Shown here: positions 7,165 through 14,996 of the stretch, piece after piece
Layout of the letters: each line of letters opens with the position of its first letter
Position numbering within the stretch: the stretch's first letter is position 1
Source of the DNA: Planctomycetota bacterium
GTDB lineage: Bacteria > Planctomycetota > J058
Assembly: GCA_020425635.1 (NCBI GenBank)
Contig: JAGQRJ010000659.1
Span: 1 to 42,210 of the forward strand
Direction: 5' to 3'
Length of the DNA: 42,210 nt
Position numbers and translations under genes: made by a program
The notes under the pieces: model-generated
The model's database searches: none
Seen by the model: only the letters and a program-made list of their open reading frames with translations
What the model was told of the DNA's origin: nothing

Positions 7165-9397
7165 GCGCGCCGGTGTCGGCGTCGGCCCGACTCAAGCATG
7201 CGACGGCGAGGCGCGGGAGGAAGGTGCGCGCGCCGCCCGCGAAGCGCACACGCACCCGGGCCCCCGCCTCGAGCACCTCCCCCGAGCCGTAGCGTCGGTG
7301 CTCCACGACGTCGCCGCGAGCGAAGGGCCGCTCGCCCGAGGCCGGGGGGCGGGCCAGGTCGGGGGTGACGGTGGTCAGCTCTGCGAGGAAGGGGCTGGGC
7401 TCGCCAGCCACGTCGGGGCGATCGGGCTGGCGGTGGTAGGAGAGCTCGAGGGTGTCCTTGGCGCGGGTCAGCGCGACATAGAACAGCCGGCGCTCTTCGC
7501 GGAGCTCGGTCGGCTTGAAGGCCGCGCGGGCGAGGGGCACGAGCCCTGCGTTGAGCCCGCTGAGGAGCAGGTGGCGAAACTCGAGCCCCTTGGCGCCGTG
7601 GAAGGTGAGCAGGCGCACGCCGTCGGCGTCGCCGCGGAGCGCGGGGGGCGCGGGGGCTGGGTCGGCGCACAGCTCGGCTGCGAGGGCCTCGGCCCGCCGG
7701 TCGGGGGCGACGTCCAGGAGCTTGGGGAACCACGCCTCGAGGGCGGCGCGCACCCGGCGCAGGTCTTCGGGGTAGCGCGCGCGGGTGGGGCCGATCGCCT
7801 CAGCCAGCTCGAGCTGCACCAGGGCGTCGTCGGCGGAGGGGGGCGGCTCGGTGGCCAGCCAGCCAGGGAGCTCGGCCAGGCGGGCGCAAAGGCGGATCGC
7901 GCGCTTCAGCGCCCCCTGCTCCTCGACGGGGAGCGCGGACGGGCGCTTCCGCCGGAGGAACTCGAGCAGCGCCTCCCACGAGCCGGGGGCGCGTCGCAGG
8001 AGGCGCGGGGCGAGGAGCCCGTAGTCTTCGTCGCCCAGGAGCTGAGCCGCGACGGCCGTCGAGCCCGCGCCGGGGAGGGCCGGGGTGAGCGCGCTCTGGA
8101 GGAGCCTCCGCACCCAGCGCACGGCGAGGCTGGGCCGCGGCGGGGGGCTGTGCACGGGGACCCCGAGCCCGCGCAGGGCGAGCTCCAGCGCGGCGAGCTG
8201 CCGACGGGTCCGCGCCAGGATCCCCACCTCGTGCCAGCCGTCGCGAGCGAGCTCCGGCAGGCGCTGGGACAGGTAGCGAGCTTCGCTGACGGTGTCGTGG
8301 TGCACGAGCAAGCGCAGCGGCGCTCCGCAGTCGCGGGTGGCGACGAGGCGCCGCCCGGGCAAGACGTGCTCCGCGCCGCGGAGGATCGTGGCCGTGCTGC
8401 GGTAGTTCTGCGGCAGCTCGAGGGTCACCGCGCCGGGGCGTCGGCCGAGGAGCGCGAAGGACTGCGGGGCGTTGCCGCGCCAGGAGTAGATCACCTGATT
8501 CGGGTCGCCCACCGCGAACCAGCGCGTGCCCTCCGCGGCGAGGGAGTCGAGGAGCCGCAGCTGCTCGTGGCTGGTGTCTTGCAGCTCGTCGATCAGGACC
8601 CACTCGAGCGGCGGCTCGAGCGGCGCCTCCAGCAGCTCAGCGCGCGCCTCGCGCAGCAGGTCGTCGAAGTCGTAGAGCCCCCGCGCGCGCTTGTGCTCGC
8701 AATAGAGAGCCTCGAGCCGGGCGAGGTCGTCGGGGCGCTTCATGGCGCCAAAGCGTGACCCGCGGGCCCTCGGCGCGGCGAGGCGCCGCTCCAGGCGCTT
8801 GCGGTAGCACACGCGCAGGCCGTGGGCGGCGATCAGCTCGCGCCAGAGGTCTTCGCGGACCTCGGGGTCGATCACCTCGACGCGCGCGCGGCGACGGCGC
8901 AGGATCGCGAGCGCGATCGCGTGGAAGGTGCCGAGGAAGCTCAGGCGAGACGCGACCTCGTCTCCGAGCGCGCGCGCGACGCGCTGGCGCAGCTCGCGCG
9001 CGGCGTGGGTGCTGAAGGTCAAGACGGCGACCCGCTCAGGGACGGCGCCGCAGGCGAGGGCCGCGAGCAGCTTGTGCACGAGGACGGTGGTCTTGCCGGA
9101 GCCCACCTGGGCCTTGACCACCGTGGTCGGCGCGGCGCAGAGCACGGCGCTCCGCTGCAGCGGGTCGAGGCCCTCCAGCCGGGCGGCGACCTCGGGCGGG
9201 GGCTCGAGCTGAGGCGCGGGGCCGTGCGGGGCGGGGGTCTCCTCGCGGGCACCGAGCGGGAGCTCGAGCGCCTCGAGGCCGACGCTCCGAGGCGCGGTGG
9301 CGGAGCCCAGGGTATGAGCGAGCGCGTCGCGGGCGGTCTGCGCGCGCTCGCGCCGGCGCTTGGTGCGCAGCCGCCGTCCGAGGTCGTCGAGGCTCAG
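7148..9397 (-). CDS. UvrD/PcrA-type superfamily 1 DNA helicase, probable CTG start
   Basis: A 3'-5' SF1 helicase, 749 residues if it begins at CTG 9397. Motifs in order are the Q-motif-like LDPLQRSAV, Walker A AQVGSGKTT (about 96), GTFHAIA, DELQD (270-274, Walker B), GDPNQVIYSWRG, LPQNYRS, TFHGAKGLEF and YVALTRAKD. The C-terminus (GDVVEHRRYGSGEVL) matches the Tudor-like tail of PcrA/UvrD that contacts RNA polymerase. The first in-frame ATG, GTG or TTG (GTG 9145) would delete the Q motif, so the start must be upstream. Between the in-frame stop near 9443 and 9145 only CTG codons are available, and the one at 9397 overlaps the stop of the upstream helicase as CTGA. The expected role is DNA repair or removal of stalled complexes. 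Confidence 0.88.
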   Translation of the reverse strand: MSLDDLGRRLRTKRRRERAQTARDALAHTLGSATAPRSVGLEALELPLGAREETPAPHGPAPQLEPPPEVAARLEGLDPLQRSAVLCAAPTTVVKAQVGSGKTTVLVHKLLAALACGAVPERVAVLTFSTHAARELRQRVARALGDEVASRLSFLGTFHAIALAILRRRRARVEVIDPEVREDLWRELIAAHGLRVCYRKRLERRLAAPRARGSRFGAMKRPDDLARLEALYCEHKRARGLYDFDDLLREARAELLEAPLEPPLEWVLIDELQDTSHEQLRLLDSLAAEGTRWFAVGDPNQVIYSWRGNAPQSFALLGRRPGAVTLELPQNYRSTATILRGAEHVLPGRRLVATRDCGAPLRLLVHHDTVSEARYLSQRLPELARDGWHEVGILARTRRQLAALELALRGLGVPVHSPPPRPSLAVRWVRRLLQSALTPALPGAGSTAVAAQLLGDEDYGLLAPRLLRRAPGSWEALLEFLRRKRPSALPVEEQGALKRAIRLCARLAELPGWLATEPPPSADDALVQLELAEAIGPTRARYPEDLRRVRAALEAWFPKLLDVAPDRRAEALAAELCADPAPAPPALRGDADGVRLLTFHGAKGLEFRHLLLSGLNAGLVPLARAAFKPTELREERRLFYVALTRAKDTLELSYHRQPDRPDVAGEPSPFLAELTTVTPDLARPPASGERPFARGDVVEHRRYGSGEVLEAGARVRVRFAGGARTFLPRLAVACLSRADADTGAPTSGA

Positions 9398-12057
9398 CGC
9401 TCGGCCTCGAGCACGACCCCGGCCGCGAGCTCCGCGGTCGCTTCACGTGCGTCGGTGGGAGGGTCGCCCACGAGGTCTTCGTAGCGGCGGCGGAGCTTGA
9501 GCCGCGCCTGGGCCGAGGCGGCGGCCCCTTCGGGGCTCGCTTCGCCGACGAGCTTCAGCTCTCCGGGCAGCTCGACCCGCTGGGCCAACGCGCGCCGCAG
9601 CTGGTCCTGGGCGTGCTCCAGCGCGACCCAGCGCGCGAGCTCGGGGCTCGGGAGCTCGAGCACGAGCTTGCCGGGGGTCACGCGCGCCGCGGCGGCCAGG
9701 CGCAAGAACGCGCTCCCTGGGCCGTGGGGCAGGCCCTCGAGGACTTCGCTCCAGCGCCGGGCGCACTCGATCCAAGGGATCCGCGGAGCCGGGGGCGCCG
9801 CGGGCTCGGGCTCGGGGCGGTCGAGGTTCGCCAGCGCCCAGGCGATCGTGCGCCGCGAGAGGTGGTAGTCGCCGACGCAGGCCGGGCAGCCGTCGCGGCA
9901 GGGGCAGTCTTCGACCAGGCGCAGCGCGTCGCGCAGCACCCGGGGAAGGAGCTCGAAGGCCTTGACCGCGAACCCGATCCCGCCGGGGTGATTGTCGTAG
10001 AGCACGATCGAGGTTCGCGTGAGGCCGGCGCCCTCGTCGGGGTAGCGGAAGCTGGTGCCGAGCAGGTCGCTGCCCTCGGCCATGGTCAGGCGCTGAGCGC
10101 TGGCCCGCAGCGCGTGGGTCACCCCGGTCAGCGCGTCGGTGCTCTGCTCGCCGAGGGCCGCGAGCACGTCTTCGGGGACGGCGATCCACAGCGCCTCGGT
10201 CTCGAGCTGGGTGGTCAAGGCCTGGTGGAGCTGCTCGTAGCCCAGGTTCTGGTGGTTGTGGAACTCGAGCATTTTGTAGCCCACGACCGTGTCGTCGACG
10301 CGCACGTCGCCGAGCCAAGCCGCGCCCTGGACGTCGGGTTGCCGCTCCTGGGTGACCAGCACCTGAATGTGCGTCCGCACGTCGGGCTGGGTGTAGTAGT
10401 TCTGGTCGACGGGCACGACCAGCGCGCGGTTCCCCACCAGGTCGAGCTCCTCGACCATGTATTCGAGCCCGCCGTGCAGGTAGACCGCGCGCGGGTGCGC
10501 TTCGCGGTAGACCTGGGGGCGGGTCATTTCGCAGAGCACGCGCTCGTCGCGGCGGTCGACGACCTTGAAGCGGTCGCCGTCGGTGTTGCGCAGGCTGAAC
10601 TCGCCCGCGGGGAAGGCCGGCCCGCACCAGTGCCAGCTGCCGTAGGTCTCGCGCAGCTCGCCGGCCTCCTCGAGCACGCAGGCGATCTCGCCCAGGTCGG
10701 GGAAGGTCGCCGCGTCGTCGAGGCCCAGGGGGAGCTCGGCGGCGGCGGCGCGCACGTGGGCCAGCTGCACCGTGAGGTTGTCGGGGTCGACCACCGCGTG
10801 CTCGGCCTCCTGGTCGAGCAACCAATCGGGGTGCTTGGCGAGGAACTGGTCGGTGGGGCGGGTGGCCAGGATCAGGATCCCGTAGGCCTGATCGCCGCGT
10901 CGCCCGGCGCGGCCGAGCTGCTGCCAGAAGCTCGCGCGCGAGCCGGGGAAGCCGGCCTGGATCACGAGCTCGAGCTGTCCAATGTCGACGCCGAGCTCGA
11001 GGGCGTTGGTGCTGACCACACCCAGCAGGCGTCCGGTCAGCAGGTCTTGCTCGACCTTGCGCCGCTCCTCGGGGGTGTAGCCACCGCGGTAGGCGGCGAG
11101 CAGGTCGGACTCGTCGTGGCGCCCGTCGACCTGCTGCAGGTGGTCGCGGGCCTCCTTGAGCACGATCTCGGTCTCTTTGCGGCTGCGGCAGAAGGCGATC
11201 GTCTTGTGCCGCTGGCGCAGGACCTGGGGCAGGAGGTCGGTGAGCTCCTTGCTCGCGGCGCGTCGGGTGTCGTTCTCGTTGAGCGGGGGCTGCCAGAAGT
11301 AGACCGTCTTGCCGCCGGCGGGGGAGCCGTCCTGGTCGATCAGCGAGAACGGGCGGTGGCAGAGCTTCTCGGCGAGCTCGCGGGGGTTGGCGATCGTGGC
11401 CGAGCTGGCGAGGAACTGCGGGCGCGAGCCGTAGTGCGCGCACACCCGCAGCAGGCGGCGCATGAGGTTCGAGAGGTGCGCGCCGAAGGCGCCGCGGTAG
11501 ACGTGCAGCTCGTCGATCACCACGTAGCGCACGTGGCGGAAGATCTGGGCGTAGCCCGGGCGACCGTGGGCAGGCAGCAGGCCCGCGTTGAGCATGTCCG
11601 GGTTGGTGAGCACGAGGTTCGCCCGCTCACGAATCCGGCGGCGCTCGTCGGGGGGCGTGTCGCCGTCGTAGACCCCGAGCTCGAGGGGCTGCCCGCCCGC
11701 CCGCAGCGAGTCGGCGAGCTCGAGCATGCCGCGCAGCTGGTCCTGGGCGAGGGCCTTGGTCGGGTAGAGCAGGAGCACCCGCGCCGCGGGGTCCTCGAGC
11801 ACGGCCTCGAGCACCGGGAGCAAGAAGCCGAGGGTCTTGCCGCTGGCCGTGGCGGTGGTGATCACCACGTCTTCGCCGGCCTTGGCCCGGCGGTAGAGCT
11901 CGGCCTGGTGGGTGTAGAGCTGCTCGAACCCGCGGGCGCGCACCGCGTCGGCGAGCTCCGGGGGGAGCTCCGGGGGGAGCTCCGCGTAGCGGGCCTCCCG
12001 CGGGGCCAGCTCGCGCTGCGCCACGATCCGCTTGCTAAACCGACCCAGGTCGAGCAT
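9394..12057 (-). CDS. DEAD/DEAH-box helicase with DUF1998 Cys cluster (YprA/MrfA-like)
   Basis: An 887-residue SF2 helicase. The ATG at 12057 is preceded by GGAGGACC at ideal distance; a start 17 codons upstream lacks this. Motifs are the Q region FEQLYTHQ, Walker A TATASGKT (67-74), YPTKALAQDQ, DELH, SATIANP, VVSTNALELGVDIG and QLGRAGRRGD. The C-terminal CPCRDGCPACVGDY supplies four Cys typical of DUF1998, as in Bacillus MrfA (YprA), a metal-binding helicase for mitomycin-type damage, and relatives of yeast Hrq1. About 150 residues follow the Cys cluster, including a Pro-rich linker and a helical end; I do not recognise this tail. It is the first gene of a two-helicase operon, its stop overlapping the next start. 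Damage specificity here is inferred from the family. Confidence 0.9.
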   Translation of the reverse strand: MLDLGRFSKRIVAQRELAPREARYAELPPELPPELADAVRARGFEQLYTHQAELYRRAKAGEDVVITTATASGKTLGFLLPVLEAVLEDPAARVLLLYPTKALAQDQLRGMLELADSLRAGGQPLELGVYDGDTPPDERRRIRERANLVLTNPDMLNAGLLPAHGRPGYAQIFRHVRYVVIDELHVYRGAFGAHLSNLMRRLLRVCAHYGSRPQFLASSATIANPRELAEKLCHRPFSLIDQDGSPAGGKTVYFWQPPLNENDTRRAASKELTDLLPQVLRQRHKTIAFCRSRKETEIVLKEARDHLQQVDGRHDESDLLAAYRGGYTPEERRKVEQDLLTGRLLGVVSTNALELGVDIGQLELVIQAGFPGSRASFWQQLGRAGRRGDQAYGILILATRPTDQFLAKHPDWLLDQEAEHAVVDPDNLTVQLAHVRAAAAELPLGLDDAATFPDLGEIACVLEEAGELRETYGSWHWCGPAFPAGEFSLRNTDGDRFKVVDRRDERVLCEMTRPQVYREAHPRAVYLHGGLEYMVEELDLVGNRALVVPVDQNYYTQPDVRTHIQVLVTQERQPDVQGAAWLGDVRVDDTVVGYKMLEFHNHQNLGYEQLHQALTTQLETEALWIAVPEDVLAALGEQSTDALTGVTHALRASAQRLTMAEGSDLLGTSFRYPDEGAGLTRTSIVLYDNHPGGIGFAVKAFELLPRVLRDALRLVEDCPCRDGCPACVGDYHLSRRTIAWALANLDRPEPEPAAPPAPRIPWIECARRWSEVLEGLPHGPGSAFLRLAAAARVTPGKLVLELPSPELARWVALEHAQDQLRRALAQRVELPGELKLVGEASPEGAAASAQARLKLRRRYEDLVGDPPTDAREATAELAAGVVLEAER

Positions 12058-12137
12058 GGTGGTCCTCCGACCGAACGTATGCCGAATCTTGGCATGTCGG
12101 TCCGACACCCCGCAGATGGCCCCGCCGAGGAGGGCGC

Positions 12138-12485
12138 GTGCAGCTCGAAACCATCAAGTTCATGCTCATGGCCCAGGACATGGAGCGCGGCGTGGCCTTC
12201 TACCGCGACGTGTTCGGGCTCCAGCCCGGCTTCGTAAGTCCTCACTGGAGCGAGCTCTCCCGGGGTGACGCGGTGGTCGCCCTGCACGGCGGCGGCGACG
12301 GGAGCTTCACGGCGACCGGGCTCAGCTTCCAGGTCAAGGACCTCGAGGCGGCCTGCCGAGAGGTCGCCGCCGCCGGGGGCACGATCCGCAAGCAGCCCGA
12401 GGCGCGCCCCGGCGAGCCGATCAAGCTCGCCGAGGCCACCGACCCCGAGGGCAACGGGATCCTGCTCACCGAATACCTCGGCTGA
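12138..12485 (+). CDS. VOC (glyoxalase/dioxygenase-fold) family protein
   Basis: A 115-residue single-domain protein from GTG 12138 with GAGGAGG at 12128-12134 upstream. It opens with IKFMLMAQDMERGVAFYRDVFGL, shown here only by its pattern: beta strand, metal-site position, then the F-Y-x-D-x-F-G-L helix of the vicinal oxygen chelate fold. It ends with DPEGNGILLTEY, where the Glu of the second metal position usually lies. The usual first His is not in place (LMAQDM), so metal binding is uncertain. Members isomerise or detoxify small molecules, or bind antibiotics; nothing nearby fixes the substrate. It is divergent from the helicase operon and 130 bp ahead of hisS. A near-palindrome TGCCGAATCTTGGCA (about 12079) lies in the shared promoter gap. 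Confidence 0.75.
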   Translation: MQLETIKFMLMAQDMERGVAFYRDVFGLQPGFVSPHWSELSRGDAVVALHGGGDGSFTATGLSFQVKDLEAACREVAAAGGTIRKQPEARPGEPIKLAEATDPEGNGILLTEYLG

Positions 12486-12615
12486 ACCCGGAGGCCTCGC
12501 GCTGGGCCACCTCGACGCGATTCGGGCGACAGCCGAGGAGCGCGCCGGGGGTCGTCTCGTCCAGGCGCGCGGGCCCCAGGGGTTGCGGGTAGGATCGCGG
12601 CCCGAGGAGGGCCCG

Positions 12616-14100
12616 GTGGGCAAGCCCAAGAAGCAGAAGCGCGCGGTCCCGCGGCTGGCCCGAGGGTTCCGCGACCTGACGGCCGCGGACCTGGTCGCCC
12701 GCCGCGACATGATCCAGCGCGTGATCGAGGTCTACGAGCGCTACGGGTTCCAGGCGCTGGAGACCCCGGCGATCGAATACGTCGACGTGCTCGGCAAGTT
12801 CCTCCCCGAGGCCGACGACCAGCCGGACGCCGGGATCTTCGCCTTCAAGTACGACGACGACGAGTGGGTCGCCCTGCGCTACGACCTGACCGCGCCCTTG
12901 AGCCGCTACGTGGCCAAGAACTTCCAGGAGCTGGGCATGCCCTTTCGGCGCTACCAGACCGGGCAGGTGTGGCGCTGCGAGAAGCCCGAGCCCGGCCGCT
13001 TCCGGGAGTTCACCCAGCTCGACATCGACATCGTCGGCGCGGGCTCGATCCTGGCCGACGCCGAGGTGGTGACCGTGCTCGCCGAGAGCATGGAGGCCCT
13101 GGGGATCGCGCGCGGCGAATACCGCGTGCAGCTCAACGACCGCAAGGTGCTCAACGGGCTGCTCGAGGTCGTGGGCTGCGCCGCGGAGGTCGTGCCCACC
13201 GTGCTGCGCTCGCTCGACAAGATCGACAAGGTCGGCCCCGAGGGGGTGCGCCTGCTCTTGGGTCCCGGGCGCGAAGACCCCGAGAGCGGAGACTTCACCA
13301 AGGGCGCCGGCCTCGAGCCAGGCCAGGTCGACACCCTGCTCGCCTTCGTCGACGCCCCGGGCGACGACCGCGCCACCTACCTCGAGACCGTGGCCGGGCT
13401 GATCGGCGAGAGCAAGGACGGGCAGGCCGGGCTCGCCGAAATGCGCGAGCTCGACGAAATCCTCAGCGAGCGCGGGCTGGGCCCCGACCAGGTCGTGTTC
13501 ACCCCTTCGGTCGTGCGCGGGCTGGCCTACTACACCGGGCCGGTGGTCGAGGTCGCGCTGACCTTCACCGACCCCACGAGCGGCAAGCCCTTCGGTTCGG
13601 TCGCGGGCGGCGGCCGCTACGACGACCTGGTCGGGCGCTTCACCGGGCAGCCGGTGCCCGCGACCGGCGCCTCGATCGGCGTCTCGCGCCTGCTCGACGC
13701 GCTCAACAAGCTGGGCAAGACCGACCCCAGTCGCGGGATCTGCCCCGTGCTGGTCACGACCTTCGACAAGTCCAGGCGCGCCGACTACCAACGCCTGGCC
13801 GACGAGGTGCGGGCCGCGGGGATCCCCTGCGAGCTCTACGTCGGCGGCGGCGGCGCGCCCAAACAGTTCAAATACGCCGACCGCCGCGGATTCAGCGTGG
13901 CCGTGGTCGCGGGCCCCGACGAGTTCGAGGCCGGCCAGGTCTCGCTCAAGGACCTGCGCCTCGGGAGGGAGCTCAGCCAGTCCGAGGGCTTCGCCGAAGA
14001 CCGCAAGGCCTGGCTCGAGAGCCTCCCAGGCCAGGTGACCGTGCCGCGCGCCGAGCTCGTGGCCCAGATCCGCGAGATCCTCGGCCGCCACTCGGGGTAG
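12616..14100 (+). CDS. hisS: Histidyl-tRNA synthetase
   Basis: A 494-residue class II synthetase that charges tRNA-His. Start GTG 12616 follows GAGGAGGG. Motif 2 is RRYQTGQVWRCEKPEPGRFR (residues 111-130, with the FTQLDIDI segment after it). The histidine-binding loops VVRGLAYYTGPVVEV and AGGGRYDDLVG and motif 3 ATGASIGVSRLL follow. The C-terminal ~100 residues are the anticodon-binding fold (CPVLVTTFDKSRR onward). The length and sequence style (RGFRDLTAADL, YYTGPVVEV) resemble the eukaryote/archaea-like branch more than the short E. coli form. A TAGGAT hexamer at 12590-12595 is a possible -10 element. It is followed by a 131-bp gap and the membrane protein gene. Confidence 0.97.
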   Translation: MGKPKKQKRAVPRLARGFRDLTAADLVARRDMIQRVIEVYERYGFQALETPAIEYVDVLGKFLPEADDQPDAGIFAFKYDDDEWVALRYDLTAPLSRYVAKNFQELGMPFRRYQTGQVWRCEKPEPGRFREFTQLDIDIVGAGSILADAEVVTVLAESMEALGIARGEYRVQLNDRKVLNGLLEVVGCAAEVVPTVLRSLDKIDKVGPEGVRLLLGPGREDPESGDFTKGAGLEPGQVDTLLAFVDAPGDDRATYLETVAGLIGESKDGQAGLAEMRELDEILSERGLGPDQVVFTPSVVRGLAYYTGPVVEVALTFTDPTSGKPFGSVAGGGRYDDLVGRFTGQPVPATGASIGVSRLLDALNKLGKTDPSRGICPVLVTTFDKSRRADYQRLADEVRAAGIPCELYVGGGGAPKQFKYADRRGFSVAVVAGPDEFEAGQVSLKDLRLGRELSQSEGFAEDRKAWLESLPGQVTVPRAELVAQIREILGRHSG

Positions 14101-14171
14101 GGCGGAAGAGAGCCCCCCTCCGCTGCTTCCCTCCGCAAGGCGCGCACGGGCTCGACCTGCGAGCTCCGTGA

Positions 14172-14208
14172 GCTCGGTGTTAACCGAGCAGGAGCTGCGC
14201 GGTATCCT
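14172..14208 (+). promoter_or_regulatory. Inverted repeat and possible -10 before the 14232 gene
   Basis: GCTCGGT (14172-14178) and ACCGAGC (14183-14189) form a perfect 7-bp inverted repeat around GTTA. A TATCCT hexamer at 14203-14208 fits a -10 element 23 bp before the start codon, and the inverted repeat then covers the -35 position, where an operator would act. There is no good -35 match. Confidence 0.35.
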
Positions 14209-14231
14209 CCCGCCCAGAAGGAGCACACTCC

Positions 14232-14660
14232 GTGGCTGAAGCAGTCGAGCGAAACGCCAACCTCGAGACCCTCGTCGCCTGGGCCGTGACGAACGCGCTG
14301 CTGATCGGCGCGCTGGTCGTGGTCGGGCGCACCTGGGGGGGCGTCCTGGTCTTGGGGGGGGTCAACGCGATCCTCTCCGGCGGGGCCGCCGCGTTCTGCG
14401 CAGGGACCCTTACGGCGCGCTGGGGGATCGTCTACCGCATGCACGCCGTGCAGAGTGTCTCGGCGCTGCTGTGCCTGGCTCCCGCCCTGATCGGCGCGGT
14501 CGCCACGCTGGTCTCGCCCTCGATCCGCGCGCAGTTCGACGCGGTCTTCGTCAGCGCGTGGTCGATCCCGGTCGTGGCGGGGGTCGCGGTCTACCTCTGC
14601 ACCTGGCTCGTCCTGGCGCTGCTCGAGGTCACCCAGCGCGAGATCGCCCAGGCGGGCTAG
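14232..14660 (+). CDS. Small four-helix integral membrane protein, unknown function
   Basis: A 142-residue protein from GTG 14232 with AAGGAG at 14219-14224. Four hydrophobic segments are clear: about 14-33, 38-58, 73-97 and 108-133. Loops are short and the termini are polar, both probably cytoplasmic. I do not recognise the family. The size and four-helix layout recall AtpI-type or small transporter-accessory proteins, but there is no ATP synthase gene nearby and no diagnostic residue. It ends convergently with the WxPGxW lipoprotein gene, its stop lying inside a 20-bp palindrome. Confidence 0.7.
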   Translation: MAEAVERNANLETLVAWAVTNALLIGALVVVGRTWGGVLVLGGVNAILSGGAAAFCAGTLTARWGIVYRMHAVQSVSALLCLAPALIGAVATLVSPSIRAQFDAVFVSAWSIPVVAGVAVYLCTWLVLALLEVTQREIAQAG

Positions 14661-14676
14661 CCCTAGCTAGGGCTAG
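14657..14676. terminator. Perfect 20-bp palindrome holding both convergent stop codons
   Basis: CTAGCCCTAG is followed directly by CTAGGGCTAG, a perfect inverted repeat with no spacer. The TAG of the plus-strand membrane protein (14658-14660) and the TAG of the minus-strand lipoprotein (14673-14675) occupy symmetric positions within it. It may act as a bidirectional terminator or a protein-binding site. Confidence 0.6.
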
Positions 14677-14996
14677 TCGTCGGCGCGGACCCAGGCGCCC
14701 GGGGTCCACTGCCACTTGCGTTCGCCCTCGACCTCGACCGGCTTCCAGTTTCCGGGGCGCCACTTCTCGCCCTCGCGGGCCGCGATCCAGGCGCCGGGGG
14801 TCCAGTAGAAGACCTCGGTGTCGGGCTCCCAGGACCAGTAGCCCGGGCTCCAGAACAGGTCGCCGGGAGGGCGCTCGCTCTGGACCTCGGCCTTGTCGGG
14901 CGGCGGCTTCTTGGAGACGACGACGGGCTCCGCGCTGGAGCAGCCCCAGAGGCTGCAGGCGAGGGAGAGCACGAGGGCACGGAGCAGTCGGTTCAT
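14673..14996 (-). CDS. Lipoprotein with four WxPGxW repeats
   Basis: A 107-residue lipoprotein. The signal ends in LWGC with lipid-accepting Cys19. A charged, Pro-rich linker (20-45) follows, then four Trp-rich motifs: W49SPGYW, W65TPGAW, W79RPGNW and W97TPGAW. Proteins with WxxGxW or YxWxxGxW repeats are common outer-envelope lipoproteins in Proteobacteria and Planctomycetes; their function is not established, and the repeats probably form stacked beta hairpins. The start ATG overlaps the stop of the upstream Ig-like lipoprotein (ATGA), so the two are translated together. It is convergent with the membrane protein gene. Confidence 0.8.
   Translation of the reverse strand: MNRLLRALVLSLACSLWGCSSAEPVVVSKKPPPDKAEVQSERPPGDLFWSPGYWSWEPDTEVFYWTPGAWIAAREGEKWRPGNWKPVEVEGERKWQWTPGAWVRADD

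Noticed and set aside
9613-12237. A long plus-strand open frame opposite the DUF1998 helicase
   Set aside because: Low-complexity Val/Gly/Leu/Glu-rich translation typical of antisense frames in GC-rich DNA; all helicase motifs are on the minus strand.
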